NCBI RefSeq assembly: GCF_000021565.1
Contig: NC_012440.1
Span: 946,210-1,010,209, forward strand
DNA: 64,000 nt
Direction of reading: 5' to 3'
Source: Persephonella marina EX-H1
GTDB lineage: Bacteria; Aquificota; Aquificia; Aquificales; Hydrogenothermaceae
Shown: positions 18,154 to 27,174 of the stretch, piece by piece
Layout of the letters: the number at the start of each line of letters is the position of its first letter
Position numbering within the stretch: position 1 is the stretch's first letter
Notes under the pieces: model-generated
Database searches by the model: none
What the model saw: the letters and a program-made list of their open reading frames with translations, nothing else
Told to the model about the DNA's origin: nothing
Program-made: the position numbers and the translations under genes

Positions 18154-19233
18154 ATGCCAAATTTAGATAAGATCCATAACAAAATAAGAAAAGAGGGTCT
18201 GGATTCCTTTTTCTTTACAGGATCTGCTGATATTTTTTATATGACATACTTCAGTTCAACAAACGCTTTTGTTTTACTAACAGATAGAGACAGATTCTTT
18301 ATCACAGACGGAAGATACTACGAAGCCGCAAAAGAAAAGCTAAAAGACTGGAATGTTATTCTTCTAGGGGAGAATGATAAAAAACATATAGATCACCTGA
18401 AAGAGATACTTAAAGATTTAGGTGGAAAAAAGATAGGATTTCAGGAGGATAAGGTAACAGTATCATTCTTCAAAAAACTTACAGAGGATAGGGATTTCAG
18501 ATCAGCATTTGTTGGATATGAAGGCTTTTTGAACGATATCAGAATGGTAAAGACGGAAAAAGAGATTGAAATTATAAAGGAGGCTGTTAAAAAAACGGAC
18601 ATAATTTTCTCAAAGATCGTTCAGGAGATAAAGGATCTCAAAACTGAACTTGATGTAAGGAGAAGGATAATAGACCTGATATTCCAGATGAAAGGAACAG
18701 GTGAGAGCTTCCCCTCAATAGTTGCTTCCGGAGAACATTCTGCCATTCCCCATTACGAAACCTCTGATCACAGGGTAAAGTGGAACTCTCCTCTACTTAT
18801 AGATATGGGAATGAGATATAAAGGTTACTGTTCAGATTTTACAAGAACTTTATTTCTTGGGAATGTAGATCCCGAACTTAAAAAAGTGTACGAGATAGTA
18901 AAAGAAGCACATCTCTCAGCAGTGGAAAAAGTAAAAGCCGGTCTCCCTGTTAAGGAGATAGATCTGGCTGCAAGAGATGTTATACAGAAATCTGGCTACG
19001 GTGATTACTTTATCCATTCTACAGGGCATGGCGTTGGTATTGAGATACACGAAGCCCCGAGAATCTCAAAAAACTCGGAAGAGATAATCCGGGAAAACAC
19101 TGTGTTTACCATTGAACCCGGTATATACCTACCTGGTAAAGGTGGTGTCAGACTTGAGAATATTGTTGTATGCAGAAAAGATAAGGCAGAGGTACTAACA
19201 ACAACAGCTCTTGATATCTTACTTGTCCAGTAA
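18154..19233 (+). CDS. M24 family metallopeptidase (Xaa-Pro aminopeptidase/dipeptidase)
   Basis: A 359-residue cytoplasmic peptidase. The N-terminal third is the creatinase-like domain. The pita-bread catalytic domain shows the five metal ligands: Asp in LLIDMG, Asp in CSDFTRT, His in STGHGVGIEIHE, Glu in FTIEPG and Glu in GGVRLENIV. The enzyme would release N-terminal residues next to proline. The length suits PepQ/PepP short forms. It lies seven bases behind purF and is likely in the same transcript. Its 3' end overlaps the convergent ribbon-helix-helix gene by 15 bases. Confidence 0.9.
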   Translation: MPNLDKIHNKIRKEGLDSFFFTGSADIFYMTYFSSTNAFVLLTDRDRFFITDGRYYEAAKEKLKDWNVILLGENDKKHIDHLKEILKDLGGKKIGFQEDKVTVSFFKKLTEDRDFRSAFVGYEGFLNDIRMVKTEKEIEIIKEAVKKTDIIFSKIVQEIKDLKTELDVRRRIIDLIFQMKGTGESFPSIVASGEHSAIPHYETSDHRVKWNSPLLIDMGMRYKGYCSDFTRTLFLGNVDPELKKVYEIVKEAHLSAVEKVKAGLPVKEIDLAARDVIQKSGYGDYFIHSTGHGVGIEIHEAPRISKNSEEIIRENTVFTIEPGIYLPGKGGVRLENIVVCRKDKAEVLTTTALDILLVQ

Positions 19234-19452
19234 CTTTTCCAGAAGGATTTCCAGTCTATCAACCACTCTTACAAGCTTATCAGTTATGTCCTTAATACTG
19301 TCAAGACCTTCTTTATCATCGTTGATTAAATTAAGATAAAGATCAATCGCGTCTTTGAGTATCTGGGTTTCTGACTTACCTGTAAGTTCTTTGATCTGTT
19401 CAAGTTTTTTAAGTGTGTCTTTTTCAAACACGTAGGTTTTCTTTTTCTTCAA
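19219..19452 (-). CDS. Small ribbon-helix-helix-like protein
   Basis: A 77-residue protein. The first 45 residues (KKTYVFEKDTLKKLEQIKEL, then GKSETQILKDAIDLYL) fit a ribbon-helix-helix DNA-binding fold: one strand followed by two helices with a G-K-S-E turn. The C-terminal half looks like a coiled coil. It could be an autoregulator or an antitoxin without a nearby toxin. It is transcribed divergently from the EAL gene, and an inverted repeat lies in that shared interval. The function is inferred from fold only. Confidence 0.65.
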   Translation of the reverse strand: MKKKKTYVFEKDTLKKLEQIKELTGKSETQILKDAIDLYLNLINDDKEGLDSIKDITDKLVRVVDRLEILLEKLLDK

Positions 19453-19531
19453 AATATTTCTCCTTTCATCTCAAAATATAGATAAAAGATTCACAAAATT
19501 ATGACATCCCTCATATTTATTAATAGATACA

Positions 19532-19549
19532 TTCTGTATTTTTACAGAA
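19532..19549. promoter_or_regulatory. Inverted repeat upstream of the EAL gene
   Basis: Perfect 7-bp arms TTCTGTA and TACAGAA around TTTT lie 15 bases before the EAL gene start, in the interval shared with the divergent ribbon-helix-helix gene. It could be an operator for that protein or a 5' UTR hairpin. No experiment-like evidence distinguishes these. Confidence 0.35.
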
Positions 19550-19564
19550 AAATGGAGAGAAAAG

Positions 19565-21559
19565 ATGATATCCCTTTCGTATCTTACACACTACATAGAG
19601 CCTATAATAGATAAATACAAAGAGGACATCTTAAAGGATAAAAACCTTTCAGAATTCTTTGAATCAGACCAGGAAATTGAAGATGTTGCCGATAAAATAA
19701 AACACTTTTTAGAAGAGGCTTTTAAAAAAGAGGATGAGGATGAGATAAAGGAGCTATTCTTTGCCCTCGGCTACAGTCATGCATCAAAAGATGTTCCCTT
19801 TGTAAATGTTGTTTCAGGACTGAATTATATAAAAAATGAGATATACAAAAAGATATTTGAGGATGATCAGTACAAACTCCTTGTTCCTTTTTTAAATACA
19901 TTTTTTGATATCGGGATAAATTACTTTTCAAAAGGTTATCTCCACTACAATGTAGAGTCATTTATTAATGAGTATGAGATATTTGATATTTGGAGGTACA
20001 AGGATTACAAAAGATACCTTATTGAATGGGCGATAAATATTTCAAAGTATATAGATGGGAAATCAGCGAAGCTGCCTGAGCTAGATCCCGAAAAATGTGA
20101 TCTGTACAAAGTGTTGAGCAGTTTTGACTTTCAGGTTAAATGTCCGGATAAAGATACCTACGAGCAGATACTGAGAGTTCATAAAGCTGTTCATAATATA
20201 GGTAGAAGTGTTGTTTACTACGTAAACTCTAAAAGATATATGGAGGCTTATTTCCTTTATAAGACCTTTCTTGCAGAAGTTTACAGGCTCCTAAACGATA
20301 TAGACACGGTCAATTTTATGTTTGAGATGAACAAGGAAGATATATTCTTTAAAACAATACTTGAAAAAACCAAAAAGGAAACGCCATATATAACAATAAT
20401 AAATGTCAGAAATCTAAAGATCATAAATAAATTTTATGGGACAGAAACAGGTGATAAGGTACTTCACTCAGTAACGAGAATTTTACATGAGATGCTTGAT
20501 TTCTCCCAGAACATCTTTATAAAAGGTTACTCAGGTGATTTTTATATACTGCACAGGTACAGGCTTCAACATCCGTACAACTTTGGAAGATTTCTAAAGA
20601 AAAGTCTTGAAAGCATAGTCATAAAAAACAGCATAGATATAAAGTTTAAAGTATCAATAGCTATACTTGAGATAGGAGATATCCTGGACAAGAAAGAGCT
20701 CAGAAAGATACTGAACCATGCTATCCAGAAGGCAAAAGAGATACCTGACGAGGTGATATTTTTCAGTAAAAAACAGATCGAAGAACAGTTTTTCTCCGAG
20801 ATACATACTGTATTTAAGAATGTAACGGTAATTGAAAAGGCTTTCAAAGAGAACAGAATTGATGTTTTCTTCCAACCTATAGTATCCCTCTCAACAGGAA
20901 AAGTAAATCACCTTGAAGCATTAGCCAGAATAAACCAGGGCGACAGATTTATACCAGCAGGTGCTTTCATAGACCTTATATACGATATGAATCTTATTCA
21001 GGAACTTGATCTTTCAGTTTTAAGAAAGGTTTACGATTACAGAAAATATATACAAAAAATAACTGACACTATCTTCATAAACGTGAGTGCAGCTTCCATA
21101 TCTTCACCTGAGTTTGTGAAAGAGCTTGTTCAGAAGATAAGCAGAATGAAAAAAGAGGGTATAGAAACCATCATTGAACTCACTGAACAGTCTTTTCTTG
21201 AAAATATAGATCTTATTAAATTCCTCAGGAAAGAGCAGAACTTCATTTTTGCTGTTGATGATTTTGGAACAGGTTACTCTTCTGTAAGAACAGTATATGA
21301 TCTTTCAGAGATAGATGCTATAAGATATCTAAAGATAGACGGTTCACTGATAAAGAATATTGATAAATCTGATAAAGATATAAAACCGGTTGAGACCATT
21401 GTTTCATTCGCTAAAACGCTGGGTCTTGAAACAATAGCAGAATTTGTTGAAAATAAAGTTATTGCAGATAAGCTTAAGGATATAAAGGTAGAGTACGGCC
21501 AGGGATATTACTTCTATAAACCATCTGAGATCAAAAATTTAATAACGGATCTAACTTAA
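19565..21559 (+). CDS. EAL-domain c-di-GMP phosphodiesterase with a degenerate GGDEF domain
   Basis: A 664-residue soluble protein. Residues 1-260 are an all-helical N-terminal region I cannot assign. A GGDEF-like domain follows, but its signature reads SGDFY (323-327) in place of GGDEF, so it should not make c-di-GMP; it may still bind GTP and regulate the EAL domain. The EAL domain looks active: EAL at 451-453, Asn in INVSAAS, Glu in IELTEQ, DDFGTG, LKIDGS and AEFVEN. The reaction is hydrolysis of c-di-GMP to pGpG. The stop overlaps the next start as TAATG, coupling it to a PilZ-domain protein. Confidence 0.9.
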   Translation: MISLSYLTHYIEPIIDKYKEDILKDKNLSEFFESDQEIEDVADKIKHFLEEAFKKEDEDEIKELFFALGYSHASKDVPFVNVVSGLNYIKNEIYKKIFEDDQYKLLVPFLNTFFDIGINYFSKGYLHYNVESFINEYEIFDIWRYKDYKRYLIEWAINISKYIDGKSAKLPELDPEKCDLYKVLSSFDFQVKCPDKDTYEQILRVHKAVHNIGRSVVYYVNSKRYMEAYFLYKTFLAEVYRLLNDIDTVNFMFEMNKEDIFFKTILEKTKKETPYITIINVRNLKIINKFYGTETGDKVLHSVTRILHEMLDFSQNIFIKGYSGDFYILHRYRLQHPYNFGRFLKKSLESIVIKNSIDIKFKVSIAILEIGDILDKKELRKILNHAIQKAKEIPDEVIFFSKKQIEEQFFSEIHTVFKNVTVIEKAFKENRIDVFFQPIVSLSTGKVNHLEALARINQGDRFIPAGAFIDLIYDMNLIQELDLSVLRKVYDYRKYIQKITDTIFINVSAASISSPEFVKELVQKISRMKKEGIETIIELTEQSFLENIDLIKFLRKEQNFIFAVDDFGTGYSSVRTVYDLSEIDAIRYLKIDGSLIKNIDKSDKDIKPVETIVSFAKTLGLETIAEFVENKVIADKLKDIKVEYGQGYYFYKPSEIKNLITDLT

Positions 21560-22647
21560 TGGAAAAAAAAGTTAAAGATCTTTGGGAAAAGCTTTCTGAT
21601 GAGAATGATTTTTTCGCAGCATATCAGGGTGTATTTGCAGACAACTTCGCAAGTCTTATGAAAAGTAACATAAAACTCAAAATACCTGAGACTGCCCTGA
21701 AAAAACTGGGTAACGATATTTACAAGACCTTATTTATCGTAAAAAAACAGCCTGAAAAAGAACTTTACCATCTCTCACTGAAAATGTATCAGACAAAGAC
21801 AGAGATAAAATCTGTCCTTTCTAAGCTTTTTATGATTATGATAAAAGATTTTATTGACCATCTTGTTGAAAAAAGCGATGATATAAATCCTGTTAAAACA
21901 CTTATATCTCTTATTGATCTGTACATACAGAGTATTGAAAGGGCAAATATGGATTATATCAACTCTCTTGAAAATACAATTGAAAAAATAAAAAAGGAAA
22001 AACAGGAGGTTGAGGAGAACGAAATTATTCTATTATTAGAGACCTCACCGGATAGAGTGTCTATAATAGATTACTTTTATGAGGTTCCTGTTATATGCAA
22101 AAGTAAGTTAAAATCCATCCACAAAAATGAGGCTGTTTTTAATGTAAAACACTGTATATTTAAGATATTTGAACCTGGACATTACGTTTTTATAAGGATA
22201 GGGGATCTATCAAAACCTATAAAAGCCCTCATAAAAGATATAAACTACCAGCATGGGATTCTAACACTTACTGAGTTTTCCTTCTCTGAGATCCCACAGG
22301 AAAAAAGAAAATTTGTCAGAGTAAGGGTCAAGGACAAAATACTTATAACATTACAGAAAGGCAGTAAAACGATAGAAGGTTTTATTGATGATATATCCGT
22401 TGGTGGGATAGGCGTTTTTACCGTTATGATAGATGATCTTCAGGTAGGAGATAAGCTTCATATATCTTTCATACTGAACAATAAAGATTTTGATGTTATG
22501 GGGGAGATAAAATATATAACACAGTTAGAAGATATGTACAGGATAGGAATACAGTTTCTTGACCTTTCTGTAAAACATGAGGATATAATCGGTGAGTTTG
22601 TTATGAAAAGACAGTTTGAGATCCTGAAAAAATTAAGAGAATTATGA
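21559..22647 (+). CDS. PilZ-domain c-di-GMP receptor with a helical N-terminal domain
   Basis: A 362-residue protein. Residues 1-150 are helical. Residues 160-240 resemble a YcgR-N-like beta segment (FEPGHYVFIRIGDLSK). The C-terminal PilZ domain has both c-di-GMP-binding motifs: R250-x3-R254 (RKFVR) and D278-x-S280-x-x-G283 (DISVGG). It should therefore bind the same second messenger that the upstream EAL protein degrades, and the genes are translationally coupled (TAATG). A local sensor-effector pair, perhaps for motility or surface attachment, is inferred. Confidence 0.85.
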   Translation: MEKKVKDLWEKLSDENDFFAAYQGVFADNFASLMKSNIKLKIPETALKKLGNDIYKTLFIVKKQPEKELYHLSLKMYQTKTEIKSVLSKLFMIMIKDFIDHLVEKSDDINPVKTLISLIDLYIQSIERANMDYINSLENTIEKIKKEKQEVEENEIILLLETSPDRVSIIDYFYEVPVICKSKLKSIHKNEAVFNVKHCIFKIFEPGHYVFIRIGDLSKPIKALIKDINYQHGILTLTEFSFSEIPQEKRKFVRVRVKDKILITLQKGSKTIEGFIDDISVGGIGVFTVMIDDLQVGDKLHISFILNNKDFDVMGEIKYITQLEDMYRIGIQFLDLSVKHEDIIGEFVMKRQFEILKKLREL

Positions 22648-22708
22648 TCTCCTTCAGTTAAGTTTAACCCTGACTGGTATAAAATACCTCAAAAACTAAG
22701 GAAATAAA

Positions 22709-23995
22709 ATGGATTTTTATATATCAGGTTTTGAAGCTGATCTTACACTTGAAATAGAAAATGTCAAAAGATTTATGGATGAGTACAGAAGTGTAAATTC
22801 GGTGTTAGATCTGAATGAGAACCTGTATGACAGTATACTGCTTGATTTTGGAACAGAGAGATTGAAACTTGCGACCTCTCTTTTAACAACATTACTTACA
22901 GATATTGAGAGAAGGGGAGTTAAGGCTGTAAGTGCGGTATTTGATATACTCCAAAGAGAGAAAGAGTTTGATCTGGCTGTTTTTCTTTCAAATAGAATCT
23001 TTGAAAAGTACAGAAACAACTCGCTGGAAGAAATTTTAATCAGGACAAAAATATACACAAAAGTACTGAATATTCTCCTGAACAAGAAAGATGTTTACTT
23101 TTTCACATATTACCTGTCAGGATATTTAGACGATCTGAATCTACTGCTTAAATATCACAGAGATCTGATTGAGGAGATTTTTATATCGGCAACGTACTTT
23201 AACCAGTTTATGTATTCCTACTATGTAACGGTTATCAATGATAATGAGAGAGCTTTAGGTTATTTAATAAAGGATATAGAACTCAGGGATCATCTTTTCA
23301 GGAAAGGAATCCTCAGATTTCCAGAAAATAACAACATCTTTCATATTATCAATCTTACAGGACTATTTTTTCAGCTTGAAGACTCTCTGATAAAGCTGAT
23401 GATAGATCTTGATTTTTATATAAGAAAGATAAGAGACGAGCTTCTGGAACTGAATAAATTCCTGAAGAAAAATCCGGACAAAAGATCTCTATTTTTAAAC
23501 TACGATATGAAAAGGTATATAAATGAATTTCTCACAAATATTTATATAGCCGGTTATGAGAACTACTATATGGAAATATCAGATATATTCCCAGAACTAA
23601 CGACAGGTGATAACAGGATTATTATAAAGATGCTTGATCTGTATAAAAAAGATGATCTTTCAGAGGAGAAGATTAAAAGTTTAAAAAAGGAGATGGAGAT
23701 ACTTTTCAATAATATCTCAAAAGATAAAAAGGAAAGGGTTCTATACACCTACTACAACATACTGGCAGATCTTTACTCAGACAACGTTAAGGAGTTAATG
23801 TCTCTTAAAAGAGAGATAGAAAAAGAGATCTCAAAACTCCCTATTTTGAAAATTCCTCTTTTCAGGATTTTAAACTTTTCAGGTTACACAGAAGAGGCCT
23901 ACAACATAGCACAGGAAGTGAAGAGAGAGCTTATTATATCCGGTAGAGAAAACCTTTTGAAGACTGTAGAAAGGTTTATTGAAGAGGAATTCTAA
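22709..23995 (+). CDS. All-helical protein of unknown function
   Basis: A 428-residue protein rich in Leu, Ile, Lys and Glu with predicted helices throughout and no signal peptide, membrane segment or recognised motif. TPR-like or armadillo-like stacking is possible but no repeat consensus is clear. It lies 61 bases after the PilZ gene on the same strand and may belong to that transcript. Its end overlaps the convergent SagB-type gene by four bases. I do not recognise the family. Confidence 0.7.
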   Translation: MDFYISGFEADLTLEIENVKRFMDEYRSVNSVLDLNENLYDSILLDFGTERLKLATSLLTTLLTDIERRGVKAVSAVFDILQREKEFDLAVFLSNRIFEKYRNNSLEEILIRTKIYTKVLNILLNKKDVYFFTYYLSGYLDDLNLLLKYHRDLIEEIFISATYFNQFMYSYYVTVINDNERALGYLIKDIELRDHLFRKGILRFPENNNIFHIINLTGLFFQLEDSLIKLMIDLDFYIRKIRDELLELNKFLKKNPDKRSLFLNYDMKRYINEFLTNIYIAGYENYYMEISDIFPELTTGDNRIIIKMLDLYKKDDLSEEKIKSLKKEMEILFNNISKDKKERVLYTYYNILADLYSDNVKELMSLKREIEKEISKLPILKIPLFRILNFSGYTEEAYNIAQEVKRELIISGRENLLKTVERFIEEEF

Positions 23996-24591
23996 ATACG
24001 CATTATTCTACCAACAGGCATTATATAGATAGGTTCATAAGCTGTGTTCAGTACTTTTTTAACAACCTCATCATAAAAAGCTCCAATGGATACTGTTCCC
24101 AAACCTAATGATGTTGCCTGAAGGTAAATATTCTGTGAAACATGTCCGGCTTCCATATAAACATATCTTACACCTCTACTTCCGTATTTAACTGTAGTTC
24201 TCTCAAATTCAGCGGTTATAACAATACTGATTGGTGCATTCAGAATATACTCCTGATAGAGAGCCGATTCGTACAGAAGGTTTCTAACATCTTTTTCCAG
24301 AATCGAAATTATGCTGTGTGAGTATGGATCATATCTGTAAACTCCGGAGTTAATTTCTTCAACATCCCCAGCAACAAGGTAAAGTTCAATGGGGTATAAA
24401 GCACCTGCAGAGGGAGAAGTTCTAAAACCATCATTTCCTGTAATTCCCTGACCAGCCCAGAGAAGTTGTGAAACATCCTGAAAAGATAGAGGAGACCTTC
24501 TGAAAGATCTGTGTGATCTTCTTTTCAGTAATGCCTTTTCTAAAGGCATCCTTCCCGATATTGAAACCTCTGGTAACTTAATCTTTTTCAT
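23992..24591 (-). CDS. SagB/ThcOx-family nitroreductase-like oxidoreductase
   Basis: A 199-residue FMN-dependent nitroreductase-fold protein. The N-terminal RRSHRSF, the segment SFQDVSQLLWAGQGI and the motif SPSAGALYPIELYLV are typical of the SagB/ThcOx group, which includes azoline dehydrogenases and many stand-alone thermophile proteins. No azole-peptide (SagC/D-like) genes are nearby, so a role in modified peptide synthesis is not supported. The start overlaps the end of the ubiE/menG gene by 14 bases, which hints at quinone-related or redox metabolism. The substrate is unknown. Confidence 0.85.
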   Translation of the reverse strand: MKKIKLPEVSISGRMPLEKALLKRRSHRSFRRSPLSFQDVSQLLWAGQGITGNDGFRTSPSAGALYPIELYLVAGDVEEINSGVYRYDPYSHSIISILEKDVRNLLYESALYQEYILNAPISIVITAEFERTTVKYGSRGVRYVYMEAGHVSQNIYLQATSLGLGTVSIGAFYDEVVKKVLNTAYEPIYIMPVGRIMRI

Positions 24592-25273
24592 TTCTTCCTA
24601 TAATAATACTTACTGTCGGGAATAGGTTTTCTATATACTCAATCTTAAATCCAAAACCTTCAATCTCTTCCTTTAACATACCAGCTGTAATAAAATGGTC
24701 TATAGAGTCCGCGAGATATCTGTAAGCTTTAAAATCACCTGTTATCATCCCACCTATGTAGGGAAGAATTTTCTGTATATAAAAATGTGAAAGTCTGTAA
24801 AGAAATCCTCCATCTTCCCTGTGTATAAACTCCAGGATAACAAGATACTTCCCATCTTTCAGAACCCTGTGGAACTCAGAAAATGCCTTTTTTCTGTCTT
24901 CCATATTCCTTACACCGAAGGCAACGAAAATTATATCTGTACTGTTATCTTTAAGCGGTATTTCCTCTGCTGCTGCATTTATAAAAAATGCATTTTTTGT
25001 TGTATTTTTTGCAAACTCAAGCATTCTTATTGCAGGATCAAGACCTACAAATCTTTCTGTTAAAGAGTTCCTGCAGTGTTTTATGATCTCACCTGTTCCG
25101 GTGGCAACATCTAAGAATATATTTACTTTCTCATTTCCATTGAGTTCATAAACCTTTTTACAGGCCTTTCTCCTCCACAGTATATCAAGGCCAAAACTGA
25201 GGATATGATTAACGATCTCGTATCTGTCCGATATTCTGTTAAAAAGCTGAGATATCTCTTTTCTATCCCCCAT
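24578..25273 (-). CDS. ubiE: Demethylmenaquinone/ubiquinone C-methyltransferase
   Basis: A 231-residue SAM-dependent methyltransferase of the UbiE/MenG family that C-methylates the quinone ring in the last steps of menaquinone-type synthesis. The N-terminus (ISQLFNRISDRYEIVNHILS) and DILWRRK are family hallmarks. The SAM motif is FLDVATGTGE, and later VAFGVRNMEDRKKAF is also canonical. Aquificota use menaquinone-type quinones such as methionaquinone, so menaquinone or a derivative is the likely product. It overlaps the SagB-type gene by 14 bases. Confidence 0.92.
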   Translation of the reverse strand: MGDRKEISQLFNRISDRYEIVNHILSFGLDILWRRKACKKVYELNGNEKVNIFLDVATGTGEIIKHCRNSLTERFVGLDPAIRMLEFAKNTTKNAFFINAAAEEIPLKDNSTDIIFVAFGVRNMEDRKKAFSEFHRVLKDGKYLVILEFIHREDGGFLYRLSHFYIQKILPYIGGMITGDFKAYRYLADSIDHFITAGMLKEEIEGFGFKIEYIENLFPTVSIIIGRNEKD

Positions 25274-25358
25274 AATATTAATAGTTACAGGATTTTATAT
25301 TTATGACAACTGGATGATCTTCAATTATTATTAAAAGAAAAAACAGAGAGGTTAGGAG

Positions 25359-26189
25359 ATGTTCATCAACTGGAACTGGGATATGATAAGGAAGAAGAGG
25401 AAAGACAGTTTTGAGAAGTTCAGAAATTTTTTTATTTTTGATATTGAAACTGTGAAAGATGAGGGGATGTTTGAAAAGGTAGCTGATGAGAAAGAGAGAA
25501 AGATTGATCAGGAAGGTGATTTTCTTCCTGTTCCATTTCACAGGATAGTCTCAATCGGAACTATGATAATAAAAGATAAAAGGATAATTAGCTTTGAGAC
25601 GATATCAACAACTGATGAGATGGAAGCCTTAAGATTTTTCTGGATAAAGTACAGAGAATCTTTTGATTTTATACAGGATAGAGATCCAAACGATGGAAAG
25701 GTAAAAAATCATATATCAGTTTTCCCTGTTCTTATATCAATCAATGGGAAAGGTTTTGATATTCCAACAATTATGGTAAGGACATTAAGGTATATTCCTG
25801 ATTTTGAAGAGGGTCTCAGAAAGTTTGTAAGCATCCATCTTGACAGGTTTGATACATGGGAAAAGGAGTTTCCAAAATATACACACAGATACACAAAGTT
25901 TCATATAGATATCCCAGAGGATATATTTGGGAAAAAGATATCATTGAAAAATCTTTGCTATCTCTGTGGTATCCCTGTTAAACAGGAAGGCGACGGTAAA
26001 GAAGTTTCCCAGATGTTTAATAACGGTGACCTGAAAAAGATAGGTGCATACTGTTCAGAAGATGTGCTTGCCACAGCAAAACTTTTTTCCTACGTAAACC
26101 AGCATCTACTTTACGGTACATACCTCTTTCCAGAGTTTGAGAACTTTGATGGGATTCAGCCTGTTATACATATTGGAAGTTATGATTGA
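25359..26189 (+). CDS. Predicted 3'-5' exonuclease (PolB exonuclease-like)
   Basis: A 276-residue protein with a DEDD-type exonuclease start at FIFDIETVKDEG (D28, E30), a middle motif NGKGFDIPTI with the second Asp, and a late motif GAYCSEDVLATAKL with the final Asp. This layout matches the family of predicted exonucleases related to the proofreading domain of family B polymerases. It would degrade single-stranded DNA in repair. The ATG is preceded by GAGAGGTTAGGAG. hypC begins about 60 bases downstream on the same strand. Confidence 0.8.
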   Translation: MFINWNWDMIRKKRKDSFEKFRNFFIFDIETVKDEGMFEKVADEKERKIDQEGDFLPVPFHRIVSIGTMIIKDKRIISFETISTTDEMEALRFFWIKYRESFDFIQDRDPNDGKVKNHISVFPVLISINGKGFDIPTIMVRTLRYIPDFEEGLRKFVSIHLDRFDTWEKEFPKYTHRYTKFHIDIPEDIFGKKISLKNLCYLCGIPVKQEGDGKEVSQMFNNGDLKKIGAYCSEDVLATAKLFSYVNQHLLYGTYLFPEFENFDGIQPVIHIGSYD

Positions 26190-26251
26190 CCTTTACGGAT
26201 ATTTTTATTATCTTTATATAACTGAATAACTGTTCACTTATGGAGGAAGAT

Positions 26252-26497
26252 GTGTGTCTCTCAATACCTTCTAAGATAGTTGAGATACTGCCTGATAACT
26301 ATGCTGTTGTGGATACAATGGGTGTAAAAAGAAAGGTCTCACTTGATCTTATGCCTGAACCCGTTGAGGTGGGAGATTATGTTCTTATCCATGTTGGATA
26401 CGCGATGACAAAGATGAGTGAAGAGGATGCCCTTGAAAGTCTGAAAGTTTACGAGGAGATAATACAGAAACTTGAGGAGGAAGAGAGCCAGCCATAA
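26252..26497 (+). CDS. hypC: Hydrogenase maturation chaperone HypC
   Basis: HypC, with HypD, carries the Fe(CN)2CO unit to the NiFe-hydrogenase large subunit. The family needs Cys as the second residue, exposed by Met removal. An ATG lies at 26240, but reading from GTG at 26252 gives M-C-L-S-I-P, the canonical start, and a GGAGGA sequence sits six bases before that GTG, inside the apparent upstream codons. The GTG start gives 81 residues. The rest (VVDTMGVKRKVSL, VGDYVLIHVGYAM) is typical. It opens the hyp cluster, which is interrupted by a toxin-antitoxin pair before hypD. Confidence 0.95.
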   Translation: MCLSIPSKIVEILPDNYAVVDTMGVKRKVSLDLMPEPVEVGDYVLIHVGYAMTKMSEEDALESLKVYEEIIQKLEEEESQP

Positions 26498-26524
26498 ATT
26501 TAAAGAAAAAACAAGGAGATTACG

Positions 26525-26734
26525 ATGGGAAAAATAATTATTGAAATTCCAGGAAATATAGAAGAGACCATTAAAATCAAAAATGAAAGAGATATTGAGG
26601 AAACCTTAGAAAGACTTAAAATGCGAATTAAACGCGTAAAAGCCAAAGAAACCTTAGACAAACTGATCGGCTCATTTGAGATTGAAGAAGATATAGATGA
26701 GGAAGATATCTACTCAAGAGGAAGATATGAATAA
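26525..26734 (+). CDS. Antitoxin-like small protein (VapB-type position)
   Basis: A 69-residue acidic and basic helical protein of no recognised family, rich in Glu, Lys and Ile. Its place directly before, and eight bases overlapping, a PIN-domain gene is the usual one for an antitoxin. The C-terminal DEEDIYSRGRYE could be the toxin-binding tail. An AAGGAG site precedes the ATG. It begins 27 bases after hypC. The assignment rests mainly on context. Confidence 0.65.
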   Translation: MGKIIIEIPGNIEETIKIKNERDIEETLERLKMRIKRVKAKETLDKLIGSFEIEEDIDEEDIYSRGRYE

Positions 26735-27173
26735 AAGGTTCTTTATAGATAGTAATATCTTCATAGAAGCTTTGAAGAAAAATCCAGATTATCAGGCAAA
26801 AGAATTAATAAGCTATATATACACGGACATATTTAACGATTATTATATAAATGACATTGTTTTCAGTGAAGTTTATTATCATCTGATAATTAAAGGCAAG
26901 CTAACAGCAAGGAAAAAAGAGAACGACTTGTGGAAACTCATTAGCAGTATATTATTTTTAAACTCAAATTTTCAAATTATTGAAGAGGCAAGAAATTTAA
27001 TAAAGAACAAAAAGTTAAAAACAAACGATGCACTAATACTGTCCACTGTAAAAAATTACCAAATTCCCTATTTAATATCTCTAGATAATGATTTTTCAGA
27101 CTGTATAAAAAATGAAAACATAAAGATTATAAGTAAGCCAGAAGAACTAAAAACGTTAGTAAAGGAAATGTAA
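26727..27173 (+). CDS. PIN-domain ribonuclease toxin (VapC-like)
   Basis: A 149-residue PIN-domain protein counted from the ATG at 26727; an upstream ATG in frame would add ten residues with no family match. The acidic active-site residues are visible: D8 in FFIDSNIFIEAL, E48 in FSEVYY, D101 in TNDALILS and D120 in SLDNDF. VapC toxins cut tRNA or rRNA when released from the antitoxin. The start overlaps the antitoxin stop by eight bases, and hypD begins one base after this stop, so the pair is spliced tightly between hypC and hypD. Confidence 0.85.
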   Translation: MNKRFFIDSNIFIEALKKNPDYQAKELISYIYTDIFNDYYINDIVFSEVYYHLIIKGKLTARKKENDLWKLISSILFLNSNFQIIEEARNLIKNKKLKTNDALILSTVKNYQIPYLISLDNDFSDCIKNENIKIISKPEELKTLVKEM

Positions 27174-27174
27174 G

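Noticed and set aside
23992-24591. SagB-type gene as part of an azole-modified peptide (bacteriocin) cluster
   Set aside because: There is no cyclodehydratase or precursor peptide nearby; it overlaps ubiE/menG, which suggests redox metabolism.
26240-26251. ATG start for hypC four codons upstream
   Set aside because: It would bury the essential Cys2; the GTG-TGT start has a good ribosome site and gives the canonical N-terminus.
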